DNA of 25,966 bases from Bacteroidales bacterium UBA3810 (GCA_002368645.1 DFEE01000025.1:23370-49335), one strand, 5' to 3'; positions 17,356-24,213 are shown, counted from the stretch's first letter. Notes: generated by a model not told the origin, from the letters alone. Translations and numbers: made by a program.

Positions 17356-20301
17356 ATGGCTATTTCCGCTCCCAAGCTACATACCGACGCGCTGCACCGG
17401 ATGGCTTATGCCACGGACGCGAGTGCCTATCGTGAGATGCCGCTGGCGGTGGCGTACCCCAAGACGGAGGACGACCTGCGTGCGCTGATTGACGAAGCAC
17501 GCCGGCGCAAGACGCACCTCATTCCCCGTGCCGGCGGAACGAGTATAGCCGGTCAGGTGGTGGGCAGCGGTATCGTGGTGGACGTGAGCCGGTACATGAA
17601 CCGTATCCTCTCCATCGACCCCGAACGGCGCATAGCCCGCGTGCAACCCGGCGTGGTGCGTGACGAACTGAACATCGCGCTCCGTCCGTACGGGCTGTTC
17701 TTCTCGCCGGAGACTTCTACCTCTAACCGCTGCTGCATAGGCGGCATGGTGGGTAATAACTCCTGCGGCACGCACAGCCTCGTCTATGGCTCCACGCGCC
17801 ACCATGTAGTGGGACTGCGGGTCATGTTAGCGGACGGAAATGTGTACACCCTTACCCCCTCTCTTGAGGAGAGGGTTGGGGAGAGGTTTCCTTCTGCCAT
17901 CCTCTCCCAACTGCGCGAATGGCAGAAGGACGGACAAGTGATGCAGGCGGTACGGGAAGCCTTTCCGGACGAGTCTATCCGCCGCCGTTCGTGCGGATAT
18001 GCGATAGACGAGTGTCTGGATGTCTATGGCGAGGGCAGGGACCTCAACCTGCCTGCGCTCATCACGGGCTCGGAAGGCACCCTTTGTTTCGTGACTGAGA
18101 TCACTCTCTCATTGGATGTCCTACCGCCGAAAGAGCAGATGGTAGTCTGCGTACACCTAAGCGGAATGGACGACAGTTGGCGTACCAACCTCATCGCACT
18201 GGGTTGCCAACCTACCGCTGTGGAACTGATTGACGGCAAGATCATCGACCTCGCCCGCACGAACATAGAAGCAAGCAAGAACCTCTTTTTTGTCGATGGC
18301 ACGCCGGCTGCTGTCATCGTAGCGGAGTTCAGAGCTGCGACACGTGAGGCGCTGGACAAGCAGGCGGAGGCGTTCATAGAAGCGATGAGGCAGTCCGGCA
18401 TTCCTCATACCGTCACCACCGTTTATGGCAACGACGTGAGCCGCGTATGGGCGCTACGAAAAGCAGGCTTGGGGGTGCTGTCTGCCATGTCGGGCGATGC
18501 CAAACCGGTCGGCGTGGTGGAAGACACCGCGGTGGCGCCGGAGCGTATGGAAGCCTATATGAAAGACTTCCGGGCGATGATGGCGGAACTGGGACTGGAC
18601 TGCGTCTATTACGGACATATATCTACGGGCGAACTGCATCTGCGCCCGGTGCTGGATTTGCACAAAGAGCATGACCGCCAACTTTTCCGTCAGGTGGCGG
18701 AACGGACTGCGGCACTGGTGAAGAAACACCACGGCTGTCTCTCCGGCGAACACGGCGACGGACGCCTGCGGGGTGAGTTTATCCCGCTGATGTACGGCAA
18801 GGAGGTCTATGAGATGATGCGCAGCCTCAAACGCACCTGGGACCCCGAAGGGTTGTTCAACATGGGCAAGATTGTGGACACCCCGCCGATGGACGAATAT
18901 CTGAGGTTCGCCCCTCAAAGCACGATTGATACTCCGCAGTCAGTTCCCCCTCTCCTTGGGAGAGGGTCGGGGAGAGGTCTTCTCCCTCTGCTTGAGCAAT
19001 GTAACGGGGCAGGGGACTGCCGCAAGTCAGCGGTCATAGGCGGTACGATGTGCCCGGCTTACAAAGCAACGGGCGACGAACTATTCTCCACTCGCGCAAG
19101 GGCAAACGTGCTCCGTGAGATGATTGCCAACTCTCCGGACGGTATCTATTCCGAGGAAGTAAAAACGGTGCTGGATTCCTGTCTGGCGTGCAAAGCCTGC
19201 CACAGCGAGTGTCCGAGCAATGTGGACATGACGCGGCTCAGAAGCGAGATTCTGCAAGAGCGGTACAACCACTCGCATGTGCCTTTCCGCACATGGCTGG
19301 TAGCGCACATGGCGGACATTGAGACGCTCGGAGGACTCGTACCCGGTATCTATAATTTCTTTGCTACCAACCGTTGGACCTCTTCGGTCATCAAAAGGGT
19401 AGTGGGTTTTGCTGCCGAACGGCATATACCCACGCTCAGCCGCCACTCCATGCGGTGGCTGGTGAATAATCATCTTTCGACTTTCGACTCTCGACCTTCA
19501 ACTAAGACCGGACCGCGGCTTTCGACTTTCGACTTTCGACTTTCGACTAAGAAACTCTATCTCTTCGCCGACGAGTTCACAAACCGTGCGGAAGCGGAGT
19601 TAGGGTTGCATTTTGCCCAACTCCTGGCACGCTTCGGCTATCATGTAATCATCCCCAAGCACGTAGAGAGCGGCAGGGCGGCAATCAGCAAGGGCTGTCT
19701 CAAACAGGCTTCTCGCTACGCCAAACGCAATGTGGAACTGCTCAAAGACCTCATCTCCGCCGACACGCCGCTGGTGGGTATCGAGCCTTCGTGTATCCTC
19801 TCCTTCCGGGACGAGTACCCGCGTCTGGTGCCCGAAAACCTGCGCGAGGACGCCAAACAACTGGGCAAGAACTGCCTGCTCTACGACGAGTTTCTGATGC
19901 GCGAGGTGGAAGCCGGACGGCTGCCTCAAGAAGCTTTCGGCGAACTGCAAGGCGAACTGTGGCTGCATGGCCATTGCCACCAGAAAGCGCTGGTCGGCAT
20001 AGAGAAAACCGCCTCGCTGCTGCGGCTCGTCAAAGGATTGGAAGTACATGTCATCCCTTCCGGATGCTGCGGCATGGCGGGCTCTTTCGGCTATGAAGCG
20101 AAGCACTATGAGGACTCCATGCGCGTTGCTAACACCACGCTGGTGCCGGCTCTGAAGAAAGCCCAAGCGTCGAATCCCTCTATCTATGTTGCTGCGCCCG
20201 GCACCTCCTGCCGCACCCAGATAGCCGACACCACCGGCATACACGCCTGCCATCCCATAGATATCCTCTGTATTGCAACCCAACTATCATGGAACTGCTG
20301 A
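17356..20301 (+). CDS. FAD-binding oxidoreductase with 4Fe-4S and CCG domains (D-lactate/2-hydroxyacid dehydrogenase type)
   Basis: The 981-residue YdiJ/Dld-like fusion starts at ATG 17356, one base after the STAS stop. Domains: FAD_binding_4 (PRAGGTSIAGQ near 58, GGMVGNNSCGTHSL near 133); FAD-oxidase C-terminal domain (YGHISTGELHLRP, SGEHGDGRLRGE near 463); two Cys clusters for 4Fe-4S centres (CNGAGDC...CPAY near 548; CLACKACHSECP near 609); and a C-terminal CCG domain (GIEPSC, HGHCHQK, SGCCGMAGS near 902). It likely oxidises D-lactate or a related 2-hydroxyacid and passes electrons to the respiratory chain. Three in-frame repeat-derived inserts lie between conserved blocks. Base composition is clearly richer in G+C than mnmG-uvrC. 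Substrate is not certain. Confidence 0.9.
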   Translation: MAISAPKLHTDALHRMAYATDASAYREMPLAVAYPKTEDDLRALIDEARRRKTHLIPRAGGTSIAGQVVGSGIVVDVSRYMNRILSIDPERRIARVQPGVVRDELNIALRPYGLFFSPETSTSNRCCIGGMVGNNSCGTHSLVYGSTRHHVVGLRVMLADGNVYTLTPSLEERVGERFPSAILSQLREWQKDGQVMQAVREAFPDESIRRRSCGYAIDECLDVYGEGRDLNLPALITGSEGTLCFVTEITLSLDVLPPKEQMVVCVHLSGMDDSWRTNLIALGCQPTAVELIDGKIIDLARTNIEASKNLFFVDGTPAAVIVAEFRAATREALDKQAEAFIEAMRQSGIPHTVTTVYGNDVSRVWALRKAGLGVLSAMSGDAKPVGVVEDTAVAPERMEAYMKDFRAMMAELGLDCVYYGHISTGELHLRPVLDLHKEHDRQLFRQVAERTAALVKKHHGCLSGEHGDGRLRGEFIPLMYGKEVYEMMRSLKRTWDPEGLFNMGKIVDTPPMDEYLRFAPQSTIDTPQSVPPLLGRGSGRGLLPLLEQCNGAGDCRKSAVIGGTMCPAYKATGDELFSTRARANVLREMIANSPDGIYSEEVKTVLDSCLACKACHSECPSNVDMTRLRSEILQERYNHSHVPFRTWLVAHMADIETLGGLVPGIYNFFATNRWTSSVIKRVVGFAAERHIPTLSRHSMRWLVNNHLSTFDSRPSTKTGPRLSTFDFRLSTKKLYLFADEFTNRAEAELGLHFAQLLARFGYHVIIPKHVESGRAAISKGCLKQASRYAKRNVELLKDLISADTPLVGIEPSCILSFRDEYPRLVPENLREDAKQLGKNCLLYDEFLMREVEAGRLPQEAFGELQGELWLHGHCHQKALVGIEKTASLLRLVKGLEVHVIPSGCCGMAGSFGYEAKHYEDSMRVANTTLVPALKKAQASNPSIYVAAPGTSCRTQIADTTGIHACHPIDILCIATQLSWNC
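17851..17889 (+). repeat. REP-like CCCCTCTC/GAGAGGGG element inside coding sequence
   Basis: The element has CCCTCTC, a 5-base loop, GAGAGGG, then a second GGGGAGAGG. It is translated as part of the dehydrogenase (TPSLEERVGERF region), just after the conserved LADGNVY. The arm sequence matches a type of dispersed palindromic repeat seen in many bacterial genomes and recurs at 18946. It is probably an in-frame insertion in a surface loop. Confidence 0.7.
18946..18981 (+). repeat. Second REP-like CCCCCTCTCC/GGGAGAGGG element inside coding sequence
   Basis: CCCTCTC, a CTTG loop, GGAGAGGG and then a second GGGGAGAGG give the same architecture as the element at 17851. It is translated as PLLGRGSGRGLLP, in the linker between the FAD-oxidase C-terminal domain and the first Fe-S cluster. 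The reading frame is preserved. Confidence 0.72.
19474..19550 (+). repeat. TTTCGAC heptad repeat insertion inside coding sequence
   Basis: Repeated CTTTCGA/TTTCGAC heptads occur in two blocks (19474-19505 and 19518-19550) around a short spacer containing GGACCGCGG. They are translated as low-complexity STFDSRPST...STFDFRLST. The insert separates conserved flanks of the dehydrogenase, before the CCG domain. The same heptad with a TAA-ending tail recurs in non-coding DNA at 23606, 24628 and, as TTTTGAC, at 24714. Confidence 0.8.
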
Positions 20302-21329
20302 ACCACCTCGTCATAACGCTTCCGATGCTTATCTGTCTTGGATGGGCGTTGTTCTTTCTCATCCGTTGCGCCACGCGAAATGGCGAAGCGCGAGTAACAC
20401 AGATACTTCTGATTTTTTACTGCATCACCACTATTCTGTATATCGACCACTGGTTGTATTTCTCGGGAGTTCCTTCTTTTGCGGGTGAATGGAGTTATAA
20501 GGTGGTTAACCTCTGTGTCTATCCTGTTTATTATGCTTACCTGCGTGCATTGACACGTGCTAAAAGGACTTACGAAGTTCCACTTCTCTTGCTTCCGGCA
20601 CTCGTTGTGGCAGTTTTAGACCCTATTGATTACTTCGCACGTATTTGTTTTGCCGCACAAGTTGTATGGGTGTGGTACCGCGGTTACCGGTTGCTCAAGC
20701 AGACCGTCCGGCGCTTGGACAACACCTATTCGGATGACCGTAGCCGTCTACTGCATCCGATGCATATTCTGCTGCAACTCTTCGGTGTCACCGCAGCGGT
20801 CTCCATGGTGCTTAATATCATCGGGCGTGAGTTCTTTACCAATGGTTTGAGTGTAAGTATTCCGGCTGTCGTCATGACAGTTCTGCTATACGGTTTGGGC
20901 TATGTGGCGGCACACACGACCTTACCGCAAGAGACGATTACCTTAGAGGAGGCACAGGCTCAAGAAACCACTATCGAAGAGACAGATGCACTGATTAGCC
21001 GCATAGCGACCGTGCTTCGCGAACAAAAACTTTATGCTTCGCCGGACATTACTATCCAAGATTTAGCAGCAGCTGTACACAGCAATCGAACTTATGTCAG
21101 TCAGTGCATCAACCGCCGAACAGGACTCAGTTTCTCGCAATATATAGCGCGCTACCGTGTAGAAAACGCGCAACAAATCCTACGAGAAAACAATCACATC
21201 ACAGACCATGATGCTATCGTCAAAGCCATGACTCTGAGCGGGTTCTCCTCTGACCAGACTTTCTATCGGGTCTTCAAGGAAATCACAGGCGAAACTCCCC
21301 TACAGTACCGACACAAATATCTCCAATAA
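20289..21329 (+). CDS. AraC-family transcription regulator with membrane N-terminus
   Basis: The 346-residue protein has six or more hydrophobic helices in its first about 210 residues (for example ITLPMLICLGWALFFLI, VPLLLLPALVVAVL, VVMTVLLYGLGYVAAH). A linker and a C-terminal AraC DNA-binding domain (about 240-346) follow. The HTH parts are ITIQDLAAAVHSNRTYVSQC and the signature AMTLSGFSSDQTFYRVFKEITGETPLQYR. Membrane-anchored AraC regulators of this layout are frequent in Bacteroidota. The ATG lies 13 bp inside the previous gene. The target may be the outer-membrane gene that follows, given the 21-bp direct repeats between them (inference). Confidence 0.92.
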   Translation: MELLNHLVITLPMLICLGWALFFLIRCATRNGEARVTQILLIFYCITTILYIDHWLYFSGVPSFAGEWSYKVVNLCVYPVYYAYLRALTRAKRTYEVPLLLLPALVVAVLDPIDYFARICFAAQVVWVWYRGYRLLKQTVRRLDNTYSDDRSRLLHPMHILLQLFGVTAAVSMVLNIIGREFFTNGLSVSIPAVVMTVLLYGLGYVAAHTTLPQETITLEEAQAQETTIEETDALISRIATVLREQKLYASPDITIQDLAAAVHSNRTYVSQCINRRTGLSFSQYIARYRVENAQQILRENNHITDHDAIVKAMTLSGFSSDQTFYRVFKEITGETPLQYRHKYLQ

Positions 21330-21357
21330 AACCTTATTTTATGTGAAATTTTTCACT

Positions 21358-21414
21358 TTTGTACGATTTGAGAGTAGATTTGTACGATTTGCGAATGCTT
21401 TTTCATAAAAAAGC
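21358..21414 (+). repeat. 57-bp direct repeat, copy 1, with candidate AraC operator
   Basis: TTTGTACGATTTG occurs at 21358-21370 and 21379-21391, exactly 21 bp apart (two helical turns, the spacing of classic AraC half-sites). It is followed by the hairpin GCTTTTT-CATA-AAAAAGC (21397-21414). The 57-bp unit recurs at 22091-22147 with one mismatch. Copy 1 ends just before a TAnnTTTG box, and its second half-site abuts where a -33 box would lie. This fits activation by a regulator bound next to RNA polymerase. Confidence 0.8.
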
Positions 21415-21416
21415 AC

Positions 21417-21424
21417 TATTTTTG
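21417..21424 (+). promoter_or_regulatory. -7 box of the small outer-membrane protein gene
   Basis: TATTTTTG matches TAnnTTTG. No TTTG is found at the usual 20-bp spacing; the nearest lies 25 bp upstream, inside the repeated half-site. The promoter may therefore need an activator. The start codon follows 55 bp later. Confidence 0.6.
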
Positions 21425-21479
21425 CGCGTTGATTTGATTATTAATATACGAAGCTCCGGAATTTTAATTTATTAAATTT

Positions 21480-22022
21480 ATGAAAAAGATTTTTATTATT
21501 TTGATGGCTGCTATGGTAGCCACAGGCAGCGTCTATGCTGCGGACAACAGTAAGAAAACTGCGAAGTCTGGCAAAGCGTACAACATGAGTATCGGTATGG
21601 TTGCCGGCTCGGGTATCGGCGTACAGTTCAAAGACATGATCACCGACCATTTCACGATGATTGAGGAGTTCGGTTACTTGGGTAGTTTTGCCGCAGCCGG
21701 AAATGGGGGCAGTATGCCTACCCTGGGTGCAGTGGACAACCTCGTCTTGGCTTATCAGGCTCAGTGCGCCGAAGGGCAGGGTATCCGTCTGGATTATTTT
21801 GTAGGCGGTCAGCTCAAAGGTGGTTACCTCGGAGGAGGTGCCGGTGTAATCGGTTTTGGTGCCGCCGCAGGTATTGAAGCCAAGATGAAGAACGCACCTA
21901 TCGCTTTCTCGTTTGACTTCCGCCCCGGTTACGGATGCGTCCTTATGGGCGGCGGTGGAGGCGTTGGAGCTTTCCATACCTTCGACTGGACGATGAACCT
22001 CGGTGTACGGTACACGTTCTAA
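21480..22022 (+). CDS. Small outer-membrane beta-barrel protein
   Basis: The 180-residue exported protein has the signal peptide MKKIFIILMAAMVATGSVYA, cleaved before ADNSKK. The mature part has alternating strands and Gly-rich turns (GMVAGSGIGVQF, DYFVGGQLKGG, VLMGGGGGVGAFHTF) and ends LGVRYTF. The terminal Phe is typical of outer-membrane barrels. I do not recognise a specific family. It follows an AraC-regulator gene and a candidate operator, and ends 26 bp before an intrinsic terminator. Confidence 0.8.
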   Translation: MKKIFIILMAAMVATGSVYAADNSKKTAKSGKAYNMSIGMVAGSGIGVQFKDMITDHFTMIEEFGYLGSFAAAGNGGSMPTLGAVDNLVLAYQAQCAEGQGIRLDYFVGGQLKGGYLGGGAGVIGFGAAAGIEAKMKNAPIAFSFDFRPGYGCVLMGGGGGVGAFHTFDWTMNLGVRYTF

Positions 22023-22047
22023 AATGAACCTTCCTCATTCCTGAAAG

Positions 22048-22076
22048 CTGCACTCCTCCGGGGGTGCAGTTTTTTA
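22048..22076 (+). terminator. Intrinsic terminator after the small outer-membrane gene
   Basis: CTGCACTCC pairs with GGGGTGCAG (one wobble) across a short loop and is followed by TTTTTTA. Confidence 0.85.
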
Positions 22077-22090
22077 TCCCCAAAAGCAGA

Positions 22091-22147
22091 TTTGTACGAT
22101 TTGAGAATAGATTTGTACGATTTGCGAATGCTTTTTCATAAAAAAGC
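22091..22147 (+). repeat. 57-bp direct repeat, copy 2
   Basis: This differs from copy 1 by a single base (GAGAATAG for GAGAGTAG). It holds the same 21-bp-spaced TTTGTACGATTTG pair (22091 and 22112) and the same hairpin. Unlike copy 1, it is followed by island sequence with no TAnnTTTG box or plus-strand gene, so it looks like an orphan operator at a junction. Confidence 0.85.
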
Positions 22148-22168
22148 GCACCCTTAGGCACGCTTTTT
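22141..22168. terminator. Bidirectional terminator containing a stop codon
   Basis: AAAAAGCGCACC and GGCACGCTTTTT pair over a 4-base loop CTTA (two wobbles). A-tracts and T-tracts on both sides make it work in both directions. The minus-strand stop codon TAA (22154-22156) is in the loop. Confidence 0.75.
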
Positions 22169-22336
22169 CGTTGTTTGCTTGATGAGGCGTATCACCTCAA
22201 ACACCGTCTTGATGACGAAACTAATCCACGGGAGCACTTTGACCCTTGTCTCGGGGTCGGTTTTCTCCAGTTGCTTTTCTACTTGTACGAGTTCTTCGCG
22301 CATTGCTGCTTTCCTTTCCATCTTTTTGCGTAGCAT
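22154..22336 (-). CDS. Small protein with coiled-coil and hydrophobic segments, phage-like
   Basis: The proposed 60-residue protein starts at ATG 22336. It has a charged helix (MERKAAMREELVQVEKQLEK) followed by a hydrophobic segment WISFVIKTVFEVIRLI and a basic tail KQTTKKRA. The frame continues upstream to 22465, but that part (alanine/arginine-rich) lies over the GC-rich module and looks non-coding. It overlaps the tail of the upstream membrane-protein frame. It may be a separate small protein, or the displaced 3' end of that gene. Family not recognised. Confidence 0.5.
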   Translation of the reverse strand: MLRKKMERKAAMREELVQVEKQLEKTDPETRVKVLPWISFVIKTVFEVIRLIKQTTKKRA

Positions 22337-22586
22337 CGCCTTTGGCTGCACAGCCCCTGCGGCTACTGCCCAGTAGCTTCGCAGCGTCGCCGGGACTGCC
22401 GCCACGGCAGCGGTAGCTGTAATCAACGCCGATGATGGCACCCGCGAAGGTGAGCGTCTCGCCATAGGCGACCAACAGGCTGTAGTCTATCTCGCCCGGA
22501 GGCTCCATGTACAACCCCACGAACAGCAACGCCACGCCCGCGAGCACCGCCAACGCACTGAGGATTATCTCTAACTTACCACGCAT
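22221..22586 (-). CDS. Putative small membrane protein, 3' part replaced by repeat-derived sequence
   Basis: From ATG 22586 the first 56 residues look like a genuine two-helix membrane protein: MRGKLEIILSALAVLAG, ALLFVGLYM, then LLVAYGETLTFAGAIIGVDY. After that the frame enters a GC-rich module (22346-22410) and becomes a low-quality Arg/Ser/Lys-rich tail to 22221. The position next to a lysozyme-like gene suggests a holin-like role, but that is a guess. The in-frame extension upstream to 22652 has no support. Confidence 0.55.
   Translation of the reverse strand: MRGKLEIILSALAVLAGVALLFVGLYMEPPGEIDYSLLVAYGETLTFAGAIIGVDYSYRCRGGSPGDAAKLLGSSRRGCAAKGDATQKDGKESSNARRTRTSRKATGENRPRDKGQSAPVD
22346..22410. 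repeat. Degenerate GC-rich module (m1)
   Basis: It starts with CTGCACAGCC and ends with the hairpin CTGCCGCCACGGCAG (22396-22410), as in the modules at 23908, 24118, 24933, 25693 and 25784. An extra about 25 bp separates the two parts. It lies across the overlap of two minus-strand reading frames. Confidence 0.6.
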
Positions 22587-22655
22587 TATAGACTTTGAGT
22601 TAAAAACCTTAGAATGGTGACTTGGCCACCCGGGATCCTGGAAAAACACCATTAA

Positions 22656-22698
22656 GGGCGTAGCCCGTCACCATTAATCAATTCTAAGGGCGTAGCCC
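22656..22698. repeat. Paired GGGCGTAGCCC mini-hairpins
   Basis: GGGC-GTA-GCCC occurs at 22656-22666 and 22688-22698 (32-bp period) with shared flanks TAAG and CGT. The second copy lies one base from the minus-strand stop codon at 22700-22702 and could end that transcript. The 22587-22699 gap holds no gene. Confidence 0.6.
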
Positions 22699-22699
22699 G

Positions 22700-23041
22700 T
22701 TATCCTTGAGTTGCGTCATACTGCGCGGCACACACGACCCACAAATACTTGCGGAAGGTCTTTTTGCCGGAAGCTTTCCACGCAGCCTTGTCGGCAGGCA
22801 GGGTCTCGGCGTTGTGCATACGGGTGTTGACCAAGGTGCAGATAGCGCCGAAACGGGTCATAGCGGCTTGCTGCGCTGCGGTCAGTTTGGACGGATCGTA
22901 CTCCTTATCGTAGATAGAGGTGTAGTTCGTCTTCACACCGTACTGGTTGATTTGGGACTTACCGTGATACACGGTGCGATGGGCTTTGGCTAACTTGCCA
23001 TGAACGGACTCAATGGGGTCCAAATACTTGATTTTTGCCAT
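22700..23041 (-). CDS. Small conserved-looking protein (DUF6266-like?), copy 1
   Basis: The 113-residue soluble protein starts MAKIKYLDPIESVHGKLAK. It has a Tyr-rich middle (YHGKSQINQYGVKTNYTS), then a helical half with KLTAAQQAAMTRFGAI and ADKAAWKASGKKTFRKYLW. The plan is start MA-K/R-I, N-terminal beta part, a Q-rich helix, then DxKAAW and a Lys-rich FRKYL/LSGYI end. The neighbouring 103-residue protein shares it, so the two are probably distant paralogues. The layout recalls short Bacteroidota proteins of the DUF6266 type, but I cannot confirm the family. No function is known. Confidence 0.75.
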   Translation of the reverse strand: MAKIKYLDPIESVHGKLAKAHRTVYHGKSQINQYGVKTNYTSIYDKEYDPSKLTAAQQAAMTRFGAICTLVNTRMHNAETLPADKAAWKASGKKTFRKYLWVVCAAQYDATQG

Positions 23042-23087
23042 AGTTTTGTTTGTTTAGGTTTTGATTGTTAATTACTTTGTGTTTGTG

Positions 23088-23193
23088 ACGGCTTTGCCGT
23101 GTTAATTACTTTGTGTTGGCTACTGCGTGTTAACAGCGGAGCGTATCAACAGCCGTAGGCTTGCTAACACGAAGTCGCTAACAGCCGAAGGCT
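23088..23193. repeat. Cluster of triloop mini-hairpins
   Basis: The gene-free gap 23042-23212 contains a repeated GTTAATTACTTTGTGTT (about 23068 and 23101). It also has several 4-5-bp stems with 3-base loops: ACGGC-TTT-GCCGT (23088-23100), AGCC-GTA-GGCT (23151-23161) and AGCC-GAA-GGCT (23183-23193). Most are preceded by AAC. Confidence 0.6.
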
Positions 23194-23213
23194 TAAAAAC
23201 AGCCCTTCGGGCT
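23194..23213 (-). terminator. Hairpin next to the stop codon of the 103-residue gene
   Basis: On the minus strand AGCCC-GAA-GGGCT (23201-23213) begins at the stop codon and is followed by GTTTTTAAG, an intrinsic-terminator layout. Confidence 0.6.
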
Positions 23214-23524
23214 TAGGCCAGTTTGCCGTACTCTTGTTTGAAGATGTAGCCGGACAGGGTCGGGAAGGCTTTGCCTTTGAGTTTGCTCCAGGCGGCTTTG
23301 TAGTCCGCTTTCTGCTCGGGCGTCAATGCCTTGATAGCAGCGGCTACCGTCTTGAACTTGTTTTGTTGGGCTACTTGCTCCGTAGAGGTTGGCGTTACCG
23401 GATTGCAGAGCTTGACCGCGAAGGTCGCGCCGTCAGACTTACGCGTCCGCATGTAAACGGCATCGTGACCGCACACGGAACCGCGGATAGAGGCGATGAG
23501 CTCCATTGGTTGGATTCTTGCCAT
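23213..23524 (-). CDS. Small conserved-looking protein (DUF6266-like?), copy 2
   Basis: The 103-residue protein starts MARIQPMELIASIRGSVCG. It continues with DAVYMRTRKSDGATFAVK, NPVTPTSTEQVAQQNKFKTV, then a helical half ALTPEQKADYKAAWSK and TLSGYIFKQEYGK. The N-P-x-T...Q-Q-x-K-F pattern is what suggests a DUF6266-type relation. It shares order and key positions with the next gene downstream (22700-23041). The function is unknown. The stop codon abuts a hairpin terminator. Confidence 0.78.
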   Translation of the reverse strand: MARIQPMELIASIRGSVCGHDAVYMRTRKSDGATFAVKLCNPVTPTSTEQVAQQNKFKTVAAAIKALTPEQKADYKAAWSKLKGKAFPTLSGYIFKQEYGKLA

Positions 23525-23605
23525 GATTCTTTGAGGTTTAGGTTTATTACTTGCCGGTATCTTATGCCCTACCGACTTGGGCGTTATCCTAGGATTTGCT
23601 TTTTG

Positions 23606-23630
23606 CTTTCGACTTTTGACTTTCGACTAA
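23606..23630. repeat. TTTCGAC heptad block
   Basis: CTTTCGAC, TTTTGAC and TTTCGACTAA lie in direct succession, the same unit as inserted in the dehydrogenase gene at 19474-19550. Confidence 0.75.
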
Positions 23631-23748
23631 TATAGCGGCAGCTTGCGCTGCATTTTGGACTTGTATCTCCAAAGCCGATGGGCTTTAACAACGCCACGGA
23701 GCTACTCAGAATAGCGGTTGTTTCCGCGTATGTTTTTTATGTTTATGT

Positions 23749-23870
23749 CCTTTAGTGTTTGCAACCTCATAGAGGTATATATTTGGATGGTTGTGGGGCT
23801 TGGATGCTTGCATTCTAAGGCGCATAACCAGCCGAATATAACTAGTCCGAAGGACTGCAAACAGTAAAGG
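23749..23870 (+). repeat. 122-bp structured repeat, copy A
   Basis: It is bounded by CCTTTAGTGTTTGCA and TGCAAACAGTAAAGG (inverted, one mismatch). Inside are ACCTC-ATA-GAGGT, a long bulged stem (TATATTTGG with CCGAATATA, then GC-TTGGATGC with GCATTCTAAGGC over a TT loop) and AGTCC-GAA-GGACT. The right flank is GGTTTTATAGG and a T7 run. Confidence 0.88.
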
Positions 23871-23907
23871 GGTTTTATAGGTTTTTTTATTTTTTATTCG
23901 ACTCCCC

Positions 23908-23940
23908 GCTGCACAGACGCCAGGACTGCCGCCACGGCAG
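23908..23940. repeat. GC-rich hairpin module m2
   Basis: It runs from GCTGCACAGAC to CTGCCGCCACGGCAG. The final 15 bases form a 6-bp stem with a 3-base loop. It is preceded by ATTCGACT and followed directly by the lead-in of repeat copy B. Confidence 0.8.
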
Positions 23941-23965
23941 GCGCGAATGTTTTTTAGGTTTATGT

Positions 23966-24087
23966 CCTTTAGTGTTTGCAACCTCATAGAGGTGTATATT
24001 TGGATGGTTGTGGGGCTTGGATGCTTGCATTCGAAGGCACATAACCAGCCGAATATAGATAGTCCGCAGGACTGCTAACACTAAAGG
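23966..24087 (+). repeat. 122-bp structured repeat, copy B
   Basis: Same length and fold as copy A. The right end TGCTAACACTAAAGG gives the best match to the left end apart from one base. The inner hairpin is AGTCC-GCA-GGACT. It starts 217 bp after copy A. Confidence 0.88.
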
Positions 24088-24117
24088 GGTTTTATAGGTT
24101 TTTTTATTCGACTATCC

Positions 24118-24151
24118 GCTGCACAGCCGACCGACACTGCCGTCACGCCGG
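24118..24151. repeat. GC-rich hairpin module m3 (3' arm altered)
   Basis: It starts GCTGCACAGCCGACCGACA as in m5, but the hairpin arm reads CTGCCGTCACGCCGG, so the stem is broken. Confidence 0.75.
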
Positions 24152-24190
24152 TCTGTACTCTGTACTCTGTCAGCGTAGCGGTCTGTACTC

Positions 24191-24213
24191 CGCGTTTACG
24201 CCAGCTAAACGCG
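24191..24213. terminator. Hairpin containing the stop codon of the lysozyme-like gene
   Basis: CGCGTTTA (24191-24198) and TAAACGCG (24206-24213) form a perfect 8-bp stem with a 7-base loop. The minus-strand stop TAG (24205-24207) spans the loop/stem boundary. There is no T-run, so termination is uncertain. Confidence 0.5.

Larger units (their letters stand above)
23525..24204. other. Gene-free repeat array 1
   Basis: No credible gene was found in these 680 bp. They hold a heptad block (23606-23630), a mini-hairpin AAGCC-GAT-GGGCTT near 23673, two 122-bp structured repeats (23749 and 23966), two GC modules (23908 and 24118) and a short tandem GTCTGTACTC/TGTACTC run at 24151-24190. The minus-strand frames across the repeats change between copies and are not supported as proteins. 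Confidence 0.75.
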
